This document shows positions 63,945 to 64,000 of a DNA stretch of 64,000 nt, piece after piece; within the stretch, counting starts at the first letter, position 1, and each line of letters opens with the position of its first letter. The notes beneath the pieces are model-generated. The model had not been told where the DNA came from, searched no databases, and was given only the letters and a program-made list of their open reading frames with translations. This stretch comes from Rhyacichthys aspro (taxonomy: Eukaryota; Chordata; Actinopteri; Gobiiformes; Rhyacichthyidae). Location of the stretch: positions 19,879,550 to 19,943,549 of the forward strand of contig CM072163.1 in assembly GCA_036850595.1 (NCBI GenBank). The letters are read 5' to 3'. A program made the translations under genes and the position numbers.

Positions 63945-64000
63945 AGCTTGGATATCGGCGGCTTATAGTCCGGTGCGGCTTATATGTGACAAAATATATA
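63945..64000. repeat. Fragment of a GCGGCTTATAGTCCGG repeat, cut by the window edge
   Basis: CGGCGGCTTATAGTCCGGTGCGGCTTATATGTGAC holds two GCGGCTTATA units. This phrase is frequent in vertebrate repeats. Its class is not assigned and its right end is outside the window. Confidence 0.5.

Overview
The window looks like a piece of a teleost (probably percomorph) chromosome. It is AT-rich and vertebrate-like, with short coding exons bounded by GT-AG introns, long non-coding stretches, microsatellites and several interspersed-repeat types typical of ray-finned fish. The three genes that can be read with confidence, mcl1, ensa and hormad1, are neighbours in the same order on human 1q21, so the block is conserved vertebrate synteny.

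Layout. Positions 1-393 may hold the 3' end of an unidentified minus-strand gene. From about 400 to 36,000 no gene could be recognised. This stretch holds a TTAA-flanked element with terminal inverted repeats (8,621-9,997), a smaller inverted-repeat element (13,451-14,042), three diverged direct copies of a ~450-600 bp repeat spaced 9-10 kb apart (5.65, 15.87 and 25.1 kb), a tRNA-derived SINE-like fragment (21.9 kb), LINE 3' tails, microsatellites and one CpG-rich block with good splice donors (20.4-20.9 kb). mcl1 (anti-apoptotic BCL-2 family) occupies 36,237-37,626 on the minus strand in three coding exons, with a TATA box and CRE- and ETS-like sites upstream. ensa (endosulfine alpha, an inhibitor of PP2A-B55) runs on the minus strand from 50,467 to 43,833 in three coding exons, with a possibly long 3' UTR reaching to about 38.84 kb. 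hormad1 (meiotic chromosome-axis HORMA protein) starts at 51,297 on the plus strand, head-to-head with ensa. It runs towards the right edge in at least 13 coding exons, and its last exons may lie outside the window. Its third recognised coding intron holds a degenerate L1/Tx1-type LINE (about 53.4-57.46 kb).

Functional links. The genes share a neighbourhood rather than a pathway. MCL1 controls mitochondrial apoptosis. ENSA, once phosphorylated by Greatwall kinase, blocks PP2A-B55 to allow mitotic and meiotic entry. HORMAD1 monitors chromosome synapsis in meiosis. ensa and hormad1 are divergent with only 829 bp between their start codons, so they may share promoter sequence.

No unknown defence, toxin or other new molecular system was found. 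The observations most worth checking are the unclassified repeats, the hormad1 microexons, the compact ensa/hormad1 promoter without golph3l, the altered BH3-like core of MCL1, and two possible unannotated transcription units (1-393 and 20.4-20.9 kb). All calls come from reading the sequence by eye, without alignment or database searches.
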